A stretch of 64,000 nt of DNA from Aphelocoma coerulescens (lineage: Eukaryota > Chordata > Aves > Passeriformes > Corvidae), in assembly GCF_041296385.1 (NCBI RefSeq), contig NW_027183516.1:62001-126000 (forward strand). The letters run 5' to 3'. The notes below the pieces were generated by a model. It did not search any database, was not told the DNA's origin, and was given only the letters and a program-made list of their open reading frames with translations. The position numbers were made by a program, and so were the translations under genes. Of this stretch, positions 42,701-54,700 are shown piece by piece; positions within the stretch are counted from its first letter, which is position 1, and each line of letters starts with the position of its first letter.

Positions 42701-45700
42701 CCGCAGACCATCCGGGAGGTGACCGGCTACATCCTGATCGCCATGAACGTGTTCGCGGCGCTGCCGCTGCGCAGCCTGCGCGTGATCCGCGGGACGCAGT
42801 TCTACGAGGAGCGCTTCGCCCTCTTCGTGCTGCTCAACTACAACCCCAACGCCACCCACGCCCTGCGCCAGCTCGGCCTCAGCCAGCTCACGGGTGGGGG
42901 CATCGCCGCGGGCACGGGGACGGCGCGGGGAGGGGGCAACGGGGGGTTGGGGACGCCGTGAGGGGTTGGGGACAGCCAGGGTGGGTTGGGGACATCGTGG
43001 GGTTGGGGACGTCGTGGGGTTGGGGACAGCCAGGGTGGGTTGGGGACATCGTGGGGTTGGGGACGTCGTGGGGTTGGGGATGTTGTGAGGGGCTGGGGAC
43101 GTTGTGGGGTTGGAGACACCCAGGGTGGTTTGGGGACATCGTGGGGTTGGGGACACCACAGGGAGCTGGAGACACCCATGGGAGCAGCACAGAGAGGGGA
43201 CACCACAGGGTTGGGGACACCCATGGTGGGTTGGGGACATCGTGGGGTTGGGGACGTTGTGAGGGGTTGGGGACACTCAGGGTGGGTTGGGGACATCGTG
43301 GGGCTGGGGACGTTGTGGGGTTGGGGATGTCGCGAGGGGTTGGGGACAGCCAGGGTGGGTTGGGGACATCGTGGGGGGCTGAGGACACCACGGGGGGCTG
43401 GGGACACCCATGGGAGCAGCACAGAGAGGGGACACCACGGGGTTGGGGATGCCGTGGGGTTGAGGACACCCAGGGTGGGTTGGGGACATCGTGGGGTTGG
43501 GGACGTCGTGAGGGGTTGGGGACACCCAGGGTGGGTTGGGGACATCGTGGGGTTGGGGACGTTGTGAGGGGTTGGGGACACTCAGGGTGGGTTGGGGACA
43601 TCGTGGGGCTGGGGACGTTGTGGGGTTGGGGATGTCGCGAGGGGTTGGGGACAGCCAGGGTGGGTTGGGGACATCGTGGGGGGCTGAGGACACCACGGGG
43701 AGCTGGGGACACCCATGGGAGCAGCACAGAGAGGGGACACCATGGGGTTGGGGATGCTGTAGGATTGGGGACACCATGGGGTTGAGGACACCCAGGGTGG
43801 GTTGGGGACATTGTGGGGTTGGGGACATTGTGAGGGGTTGGGGACACCACGGGGGGCTGGGGACACCCATGGGAGCAGCACAGAGAGGGGACACCACGGG
43901 GTTGGGGATGCCGTGGGGTTGGGGACACCCATGGTGGGTTGGGGACATCATGGGGGGCTGAGGACACCACGGGGGGCTGGGGACACCCATGGGGAGCCAG
44001 GGATGCTGTGGGGGGCTGGGGACACCACAGGGTTGGGGACACCAAGGGGGGCTGGGGACACCCTGTCCCCCCTGTCCCCCTCCATCCCCCCTGTCACCCC
44101 CCGTCCCCCCTGTCCCCCCCGTCCCCCCCCGTCCCCCCTGTCCCCCCCGTCACCCCTGTCCCCCCCTGTCCCCCCTGTCCCCCCCCCATCCCCCCCATCA
44201 CCCCCTGTCCCCCCTGTCCCCAGAGATCCTGGCGGGGGGGGTGTACATCGAGAAGAACGCGCAGCTCTGCCACGTGGACACGGTGGAGTGGAGGGACATC
44301 ATGAGGGACCCGCGCCTGGAGCCCATCGTGAGGGACAACGGCAAGGGCTGTGCGTGCCAGGGCACCCCGGGAGGGGGGGGGGGGCTTCGGGGCCACCCCT
44401 GCGCTCGGGGTCCAGCTGGGGGTCACCCCTGGGTTTGGGTCACTTCGGGGTGACCCCCGCCCTCTGTGCCACCCGCAGGTCCCCCATGCCACGAGAGCTG
44501 CGGCGGCCACTGCTGGGGGCCCGGCCCCGAGGACTGCCAGAAACGTGGGTACCTGGGGGGGGGGGGGGGGTCATGGGGGGGAATTTGGGGTGGTCAGCAC
44601 CCCCCGGCCCCCCGGGTGACCCCACCGTGTGGCCCCGCAGTGACCAAGACCATCTGCGCCCCGCAGTGCAACGGGCGCTGCTTCGGGCGGGCGCCCAACG
44701 AGTGCTGCCACGAGGAGTGCGCGGGGGGCTGCACCGGCCCCCTCCGCACCCACTGCTTCGTACGTGAGCCGGGAGCGCGGCCCGCGGCCGTCTGTGCCTC
44801 TGTCCGTCCGTCTGTCCGTCTGTCTGTCCGTGCCCGCGGCCGTCTGTGCCTCTGTCCGTCCGTCCGTCTGTCTGTCCGTGCCCGCGGCCGTCTGTGCCTC
44901 TGTCCGTCTGTCTGTCCGTCCGTCTGTCCGTGCCCGCGGCCGTCTGTGCCTCTGTCCGTCCGTCTGTCCGTCCGTCTGTCCGTGCCCGCGGCCGTCTGTG
45001 CCTCTGTCCGTCCGTCTGTCCGTCTGTCTGTCCGTGCCCGCGGCCGTCTGTGCCTCTGTCCGTCCGTCTGTCCGTCTGTCTGTCCGTGCCCGCGGCCGTC
45101 TGTGCCTCTGTCCGTCCGTCTGTCCGTCTGTCTGTCCGTGCCCGCGGCCGTCTGTGCCTCTGTCCGTCCGTCTGTCCGTCCGTCTGTCCGTGCCCGCGGC
45201 CGTCTGTCCCTCTGTCCGTCCGTCTGTCCGTCTGTCCGTGCCTGTGTCTGTCTGTCTGTCCGTGCCTGTGTCCGTCTGTCCGTGCCTGTGTCCGTCTGTC
45301 CATCCCTGTCCGTCTGTCCGTCCCTGTGTCTGTCTGTCCACCCCTGTGTCCGTCTGTCCGTGCCTGTGTCTGTCTGTCCATCCCTGTCTGTCTGCCCGTG
45401 CCTGTGTCTGTCTGTCCACCCCTGTGTCCGTCTGTCCGTCCCTATGTCTGTCTGTCCGTCCCTGTGTCCGTCTGTCCATCCCTGTCCATCTGTCCGTCCC
45501 TGTGTCTGTCTGTCCGTCCCTGTGTCCGTCTGTCCGTGCCTGTGTCCGTCTGTCCGTGCCTGTGTCTGTCTGTCCACCCCTGTGTCCGTCTGTCCGTCCC
45601 TGTGTCTGTCTGTCCGTCCCTGTGTCCGTCTGTCCGTCCCTGTCCGTCTGTCCGTCCCTGTGTCTGTCTGTCCACCCCTGTGTCCGTCTGTCCGTGCCTG

Positions 45701-48700
45701 TGTCTGTCTGCCCGTGCCTGTGTCCGTCTGTCCATCCCTGTCTGTCTGTCCGTGCCTGTGTCTGTCTGTCCACCCCTGTGTCCGTCTGTCCGTCCCTATG
45801 TCTGTCTGTCCATCCCTGTGTCCGTCTGTCCGTCCCTGTGTCTGTCTGTCCGTCCCTGTGTCTGTCTGTCCACCCCTGTGTCCGTCTGTCCATCCCCTGT
45901 GTCTGTCTGTCCCCTGTGTCCGTCTGTCCATCCCTGCATCCAGCTGGCTGTCTCTGTGTCTGTCTGTCCGTCCCTGTGTCCATCTGTCCATCCCCTGTGT
46001 CCGTCTGTCCATCCCCTGTGTCAGTCTGTCCATCCCCTGTGTCTGTCTGTCCGTCCCTGTGTCCGTCTGTCCATCCCCATGTCTGTCCGTCCCCTGTGTC
46101 CGTCTGTCCATCCCGTGTCCATCTGTCCACCCCTGTGACTGTCTGTCCATCCCTGTGTCCAGCTGGCTGTCCCTGTGTCCCCCCTAACCATCCTCATATC
46201 CATCCCATGCCCACCCCATGTCCCACCCCATGTCCATCCCTGTCCATCTCCTGTCCATCCCTGTGTCCATCCTGTGTCCATCCCATGTCCATCCCTGTCC
46301 ATCCCTGTCCATCCCATGTCCATCCCTTGTCCATCCCATGTCCGTCCCGTGTCCATCTGTCCCTCCCAGGCCTGCCGGCACTTCAGTGACAGCAACGCCT
46401 GTGTCCCGCTGTGTCCATCCCTGTGTCCATCCCTGTGTCCATCCCATGTCCATCCCCATGTCCATCCCGTGTCCATCTGTCCCTCCCAGGCCTGCCGGCA
46501 CTTCAATGACAGCGGCGCCTGTGTCCCGCTGTGTCCATCCCTGTGTCCATCCCCGTGTCCATCCCTGTGTCCATCCTGTGTCCATCCCTGTCCATCTCCT
46601 GTCCATCCCTGTGTCCATCCCTGTGTCCATCCCGTGTCCATCTCCTGTCCATCTCCTGTCCATCCCATGTCCATCCCGTGTCCGTCTGTCCCTCCCAGGC
46701 CTGCCGGCACTTCAACGACAGCGGCGCCTGTGTCCCGCTGTGTCCATCCCTGTGTCCATCCCTGTGTCCACCCCATGTCCCCCCCCGTCCATCCCATGTC
46801 CATCCCCGTGTCCATCTCCTGTCCATCTCCTGTCCATCCCATGTCCATCCCGTGTCCGTCTGTCCCTCCCAGGCCTGCCGGCACTTCAACGACAGCGGCG
46901 CCTGTGTCCCGCTGTGTCCGCAGCCCCTCATCTACAACAAGCTGACGTTCCAGCTGGAGCCCAACCCTGACACCAAGTACCAGTACGGGGGGGTCTGCGT
47001 GCGGGAATGCCCCCGTGAGTCGGCGTTTGGGATTTGGGGGGGCTCCGGGGGGCTCTGGGGACGGCCGCTCGGTGACCCCGAGCCTCTCCCCCAGACAACT
47101 TCGTGGTGGACCAGAGCTCGTGCGTGCGCGCCTGCCCCAACGACAAGATGGAAGTGGAGAAGAACGGGCTGAAGATCTGCGAGCCCTGCGCGGGGCTGTG
47201 CCCCAAGGGTACGGGGCTGGGGGTCCCCGAGGGGGGCCGGGGATGGCGGGACCCCCCCCCTGACCCCCGTCCCGCACCCCCACAGCCTGCGAGGGCACCG
47301 GCGCCGGCAGCAAATACCAGACCGTGGACTCGAGCAACATCGACACCTTCATCAACTGCACCAAGATCCTGGGCAACCTCGACTTCCTCATCACGGGCCT
47401 GGAGGGGTGAGGGGCGGGATTTGGGGGGGGCTCGGGGGTGCAGCCCCCCAGCCCTACTGATGGCTGCGGCCCCGCAGGGATCCCTGGCGCAACATCTCGG
47501 CGCTGGACCCGGAGAAGCTGAACGTGTTCCGGACGGTGCGGGAGATCACGGGTGAGGAGCGGGGCTGGGGGTGCTGGGACCCCCCCCTGGAGCCCTCCCC
47601 CCGGGACCCCCGGAGCCGCCCTGAGCCCCCCGTGTCCCCGCAGGGTACCTGAACATCCAGTCCTGGCCCAAGCACATGCACAACTTCAGCGTCTTCTCCA
47701 ACCTCGAGACCATCGGGGGCCGGAGCCTGTACAAGTGAGGAGCCTCCGCCGCGTGTCCTGCTCCGCCGATCCCCGAATTCCCTGTTTTCCCTAATCCCTG
47801 AATCCCCCGTCATCCCCAATCCCCGAATTCCCCGTTTTCCCTAATCCCCGCATCCCCTCATCCCTGCATCCCCGGCACCCCCCATCCCCATGTCCTTGTC
47901 CCTGTGTTCCCTCGGGACCTTCCCTCCCTCCCTCCCTCCCTCCCTCCTCCCGCTCCCGGAGCCTCCCTCAGTCCTGGAGCATTCCCCGGATCCCGGAGCA
48001 TTCCCCGGGTCCCGGAACATTCTCCTGTTACCGGAGCTTCCCTTCCGCCACTCCTGGAACATCCCCTCATGCCCGGAGCACTCCCCGGATCCCGGAGCGG
48101 CTCCCCACTCCCGGTGCATCTCCTCACTCCCGGAGCATTCCCCGGCTCCCGGAGCATCCCCTCAGTCCCGGAGCATTCCCCGGATCTCGGAGCATTCCCC
48201 GGCTCCCGGAGCATCCCCTCAGTCCCGGAGCATCCCCTCACTCCCAGAGCATTCCCCGGGTCCCAGAACATTCCCTCACTCCCGGAGCATTCCCCGGCTC
48301 CCGGAGCATCCCCTCATGCCCGGAGCATTCCCTCACTCCCTGAGCATCCCCTCATGCCCGAAGCCGCTCCCGGATCCCGGAGCATTCCCCGGCTCCAGGA
48401 GCGGCTCCCGACTTCCGGAGCATCCCCTCACTCCCGGAGGATTTCCCGGCTCCCGGAGCAGCTCCCGGAGCATCCCCTCACTCCCGGAGCATCCCCTCAC
48501 TCCCGGAGCACCCCCAACTCCCGGACCATCCCCTCACTCCCGGCGCATCCCCTCACTCCCGGCGCATCCCCTCACTCCCGGACCACCCCCTCACTCCCGG
48601 AGCATCCCCTCACTCCCGGACCATCCTTTCACTCCCGGCGCACCTCCCCACTCCCGGGAGCATCCCCAGCTCCCCGAGCTCCCCCAGCTCCCGGACCATC

Positions 48701-51700
48701 CCCTCACTCCCGGAGCAGCTCCCGGAGCACCCCCAACTCCCGGAGCATCCCCTCACTCCCGGACCATCCCCTCACTCCCGGTGCACCCCCTCACTCCCGG
48801 ACCATCCCCTCACTCCCGGTGCACCCCCTCACTCCCGGAGCATCCCTTCACTCCCAGACCATCCCCTCACTCCCGGCGCACCCCCTCACTCCCGGACCAT
48901 CCCCTCATTCCCGGACCATCCCCTCACTCCCGGCGCACCCCCTCACTCCCGGACCATCCCCTCACTCCCGGAGCAGCTCCCGGAGCACCCCGTCACTCCC
49001 GGGACCATCCCCAGCTCCCCGAGCTCCCCCAGCTCCCGGAGCAGCTCCCGGAGCACCCCCAACTCCCGGAGCATCCCCTCACTCCCGGACCATCCCCTCA
49101 CTCCCGGAGCACCCGCAGCTCCCGGACCATCCCTTCACTCCCGGAGCAGCTCCCGGAGCACCCCCTCACTCCCGGCGCACCCCCTCACTCCCGGCGCACC
49201 CCCTCACTCCCGGACCATCCCCTCACTCCCTGCGCACCCCCTCACTCCCGGAGCACCCCCAGCTCCCCTCACTCCCTCCTCCCGACCCCCCCGCGCTGAC
49301 CGCCGCTCCCCGCAGCCGCGGCTTCTCCCTGCTGATCATGAAGAACGAGAACGTGACGTCTCTGGGGCTGCGCTCGCTGCGGGAGGTGAGCGCGGGCCGC
49401 GTGTACATCACGGAGAACCGGCGGCTCTGCTTCCTGCACACCGTGCACTGGGCCGCGCTCAGCCGCAGCCGCGCCGACCTCGACATCCGCAACAACCGAC
49501 CCCGCAGCAAGTGCCGTGCGTGGGCCGGGCTGGGGAGGGGGCGTGGGACCCCCCCCGTTTCCCCCCCCCCCCCCCAGGGATCTCCTGGGCATCCCCAGAA
49601 AGCCCTGAGAGTTCCCCGGTCCGTCCCATAGGGAAGGGGACACGGGGGATCCCCGGACCCCGCACTGAGAGCGCCCCCCTCCCCTTCTATCCCTCCAGGG
49701 AGGGGGCGTGAGACCCCCCCCCCGGGACCCCCAGGCACGTCCGGACCCCGTGAGAGACCCCCCGTCTGTCCCATAGGGAAGGGGACATTGAGACCCCCAG
49801 AACCCCCCCACTGAACCCGTGGGGCCCCTCCCGGTCCCCCCGGGGTCCCCTTCCCATAGGGAAGGGGACACGGGGGACCCCCAGACCCCGCACTGAGACC
49901 CCCCCCCCCCAATCCGTCCCACCAAGGAGGGGGTGGGGGACCCCTCCGGCACCTCTTGGGCACCCCCAGACCCCGCGAGAGACCCCCTGTCCATCCCATA
50001 GGGAAGGGGACACGGGGGACCCCCAGATCCCGCACTGAGACCCCCCCCAATCCGTCCCACCAAGGAGGGGGCGTGAGACCCCCCCGGCACCTCTTGGGCA
50101 CCCCCAGACCCCGCACTGAGACCCCCCCCCAATCCGTCCCACCAAGGAGGGGGCGTGAGACCCCCCCGGCACCTCTTGGGCACCCCCAGACCCCGTGCTG
50201 AGACCCTCCCCCCGTCCTTCTCACAGGGGAGGGGGCGTGGGGACCCCTGGACCTCGTACTGAGCCCCCCCCCCCATCCCTCCAAGACCCGGGGACCCCCA
50301 GACCCCCCTCTGAGCCCATGGGGGGGTGACCGAGCCCCTTTGTCCCCCCGAGGCTCGGGGACCCCCAGCCCCGCTCTGAGCCCCCCGATGTCCCCCCGAG
50401 GACCCCCAGCCCCACTCTGAACCCCCCTCTGTCCCCCCGAGGCTTGGAGACCCCCAGCCCCGCTCTGAGCCCCCCGATGTCCCCCCAGGGACCCCCAGCC
50501 CTGCTCTGAGCCCCCCGATGTCTCCCCGGGGACCCCCAGCCTCTCTCTGAACCCCCGATGTCCCCCCGAGGCTTGGGGACCCCCAGCCCCACTCTGAGCC
50601 CCCCGATGTTCCCCCGGGGACCCCCAGCCCCTCTCTGAGCCCCTCTCTGTCCCCCCGGGGACCCCCAGCCCCACTCTGAGCCCACTGATGTTCCCCCAGG
50701 GACCCCCAGCCCCACTCTGAGCCCCCCGATGTTCCCCCTGGGGACCCCCAGCCCCGCTCTGAGCCCCTCTCTGTCCCCCCGGGGACCCCCAGCCCCGCTC
50801 TGAGCCCCCCGATGTCCCCCCAGGGACCCCCAGCCCCACTCTGAGCCCCTCTCTGTCCCCCCGGGGACCCCCAGCCCCTCTCTGAGCCCCTCTCTGTCCC
50901 CCCGGGGACCCCCAGCCCCGCTCTGAGCCCCCCGATGTTCCCCTGAGGATCCCCAGCCCCGCTCTGAGCCCCTCTCTGTCCCCCCAGGGACCCCCAGCCC
51001 CGCTCTGAGCCCCTCTCTGTCCCCCCAGGGACCCCCAGCCCCACTCTGAGCCCCTCTCTGTCCCCCCGGGGACCCCCAGCCCCGCTCTGAGCCTCTCTCT
51101 GTCCCCCCAGGGACCCCCAGCCCTGCTCTGAGCCCCTCTCTGTACCCCAGGGACCCCCAGCCCCTCTCTGAGCCCCTCTCTGTCCCCCCAGGGACCCCCA
51201 GCCCCACTCTGAGCCCCTCTCTGTCCCCCCGGGGACCCCCAGCCCCGCTCTGAGCCCCCCGATGTCCCCGCAGAGCAAGAGGGGAAGGTGTGTGACCCGC
51301 TGTGCTCGGCCGAGGGGTGCTGGGGGCCCGGGCCCGGGCAGTGCCTGTCCTGCCGCTACTACAGCCGGAGGGGGGTCTGCGTGTCCACCTGCCGCTTCAG
51401 CGAGGGGTCAGCGGGGCACGGGGGGCACGGGGGGGCACGGGGGGCACGGGGGGATAAAGGGGGACAAGGGGGACACGCGGGGAGAGGGGGGAACAGGGGG
51501 CACGGGGGGATAAAGGGGGGATAAAGGGGGGATAAAGGGGGGATAAAGGGGGGATAAAGGGGACAAGGGGGACACGCGGGGCACGGGGGGCACGGGGGGA
51601 TAAAGGGGGGATAGAGGGGACAAGGGGGACACGCGGGGAGAGGGGGGCACGGGGGGATAAAGGGGGACAAGGGGGACACGCGGGGCACGGGGGGCACGGG

Positions 51701-54700
51701 GGGATAAAGGGGACAAGGGGGACACGCAGGGAGAGGGGGACACGGGGGGCACGGGGGGATAAAGGGGACAAGGGGGACACGCGGGGCACGGGGGGCACGG
51801 GGGGGCACGGGGGGAACGGGGGCACGGGGGGATAAAGGGGACAAGGGGGACACGGGGGGCACGGGGGGATAAAGGGGACAAGGGGGACACGCGGGGAGAG
51901 GGGGACACGGGGGGATAAAGGGGGGATAAAGGGGACAAGGGGGACACGGGCGGCACGGGGGGCACGGGGGGAACAGGGGGGCAGAGGGCACGGGGGGTCA
52001 AGGGGGGACACGGGGGGACACAGGGGGCACGGGGACGTGGAGATGGACACTGAAGGAGGGGACCCCAAGGTGGGACGGACACTGAAGGAGGGGACCCCAG
52101 GGTGGGATGGACACTGCTGATGACGTCAGGATGGGATGGACGCTGAAGGAGGGGACCCCCGGGTGGGATGGACACAGAAAGAGGGGACCCCAGGGTGGGA
52201 CGGACACTGCTGATGACCCCAGGGTGGGATGGACACTGAAGGAGAGGACCCCAGGGTGGGACGGACACTGCTGATGACCCCGGGGGGGACGGACGCTGTT
52301 GATGACCCCGGGGTGGGATGGACACTGCTGATGACCCCAGGGTGGGACGGACGCTGCTGATGACCCCAGGGTGGGATGGACGCTGCTGATGGCCCCGGGG
52401 TGGGACGGACACCCGTGCGGTGGCACTGTCGCCGCCGGGCGGGCGCGGTGACGCTGCCCGGGGTCCCCAGGGACACGCGGGAGTTCTCGCAGGACGGCGA
52501 ATGCTCCGAGTGCCACCCCGAGTGCGAGCGCATCGAGGGCGGGCCCACCTGCAACGGCTCGGTACGGGGACCCCCAGACCCACTCCGAGCCCCCCTTTGT
52601 CCTTCCGAGCCACGGGGACCCCCAGCCCCGCTCTGAGCCCCCCTTTGTCCCTCCAAGGCTCGGTGACCCCCAGACCCCGCCCCGAGCCCCCCTTTAGTCC
52701 CTCCGAGCCACGGGGACCCCCAGACCCTGCCCCGAGCCCCCCTTTGTCCCTCCAAGGCTCGGGCACCCTCAGACCCGCCCCGAGCCCCCCTTTGTCCCTC
52801 CGAGCCACGGGGACCCCCAGCCCTGCTCCGAGCCCCCCTTTGTCCCTCCAAGGCTCGGGCACCCCCAGCCCCGCTCCGAGCCCCCCTTTGTCCCTCCAAG
52901 GCTTGGGAACCCCCAGACCCCGCCCCGAGACCCCCTTTGTCCCTCCAAGGCTTGGGAACCCCCAGACCCCGCTCCGAGCCCCCCTTTAGTCCCTCCGAGC
53001 CACGGGGACCCCCAGACCCTGCCCCGAGCCCCCCTTTAGTCCCTCCAAGGCTCGGGCACCCCCAGCCCCACTCCAAGCCCCCCTTTAGTCCCTCCAAGGC
53101 TCGGGGACCCCCAGCCCCGCTCCGAGCCCCCCTTTAGTCCCTCCAAGGCTCGGGGACCCCCAGCCCCTCTCCGAGCCCCCCTTTGTCTCTCCAAGGCTCG
53201 GGGACCCCCAGACCCTGCCCCGAGCCCCCCTTGTCCCTCCGAGCCACGGGGACCCCCAGCCCTGCCCCGAGCCCCCCTTTGTCCCTCCGAGCCACGGGGA
53301 CCCCCAGACCCCACCCCGAGCCCCCCCTTTAGTCCCTCCAAGTCTCGGGCACCCCCAGCCCCACTCCAAGCCCCCCTTTAGTCCCTTCGAGCCACGGGGA
53401 CCCCCAGACCCCGCCCCGCGCCCCCCCTTTGTCCCTCCAAGGCTTGGTGACCCCCAGCCCCCGCCCCGAGCCCCCCTTTGTCCCTCCGAGCCACGGGGAC
53501 CCCCAGACCCTGCCCCGAGCCCCCCCCTTTGTCCCTCCGAGCCACGGGGACCCCCAGACCCTGCCCCGAGCCCCCCTTTAGTCCCTCCAAGGCTCGGGGA
53601 CCCCCAGCCCCTCTCCGAGCCCCCCTTTGTCCCTCCAAGGCTTGGGAACCCCCAGACCCCGCCCCGAGACCCCCTTTGTCCCTCCAAGGCTTGGGAACCC
53701 CCAGACCCCGCTCCGAGCCCCCCTTTAGTCCCTCCGAGCCACGGGGACCCCCAGCCCGGCTCCGAGCCCCCCCCTTTGTCCCTCCGAGCCACGGGGACCC
53801 CCAGACCCCGCCCCGAGCCCCCCTTTGTCCCTCCGAGCCACGGGGACCCCCAGCCCCGCTCTGAGCCCCCCTTTAGTCCCTCCAAGGCTCGGGGACCCCC
53901 AGCCCCTCTCCGAGCCCCCCTTTGTCTCTCCAAGGCTCGGGGACCCCCAGCCCCTGCTCCGAGCCCCCCTTTGTCCCTCCGAGCCACGGGGACCCCCAGC
54001 CCCGCTCCCAGCCCCCCCCTTTAGTCCCTCCGAGCCACGGGGACCCCCAGCCCGGCTCCGAGCCCCCCCTTTGTCGCCGCTGTCCCCCCCGCGGGTCCCC
54101 ACACGTGTCCCCACCCCCGCGCAGGGCGCCGACACCTGCACGCGCTGTGCCCACTATCGCGACGGGCCCCACTGCGTGGAGCGATGTCCCGACGGAGTCC
54201 TGGGCGAGCGCGGCCCCATCTACAAATTCCCCGACAGCGGCCGCGAGTGCCGGCCCTGCCACGAGAACTGCACCCGGGGGTGGGCCCGGGGGGCACTGGG
54301 GGGCCCAGGGCATCACTGGGGGGCAGGGTGGGGGTCCTGAGACCTCACTGGGGGTCCTAGGACATCATTTGGGGGGCAGGGTGGGGGTCCTGAGACCTCA
54401 CTGGGGGCCCAGGACATCACTGAGGGGCAGGGTGGGGGTCCTGAGACCTCACTGGGGGCCCAGGACATCACTGAGGGGCAGGGTGGGGGTCCTGAGACCT
54501 CACTGGGGGGCCCAGGGCATCATTTGGGGGTCCTGAGACCTCACTGGGGGGCCCTGGGCATCATTTGGGGGTCCTGAGACCTCACTGGGGGGTCCAGGGC
54601 ATCATTTGGGGGGCAGGGTGGGGGTCTTGAGACCTCACTGGGGGGCCCAGGGTGTCATTTGGGGGTCCTGAGACCTCACTGGGGGGCCCAGGGCATCATT

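Noticed and set aside
44571..46130. Minus-strand [13 protein letters not shown]s resembling low-complexity RNA-binding proteins
   Set aside because: Antisense of the CTGTCCGTC array in ERBB3 intron 6, open in several frames.
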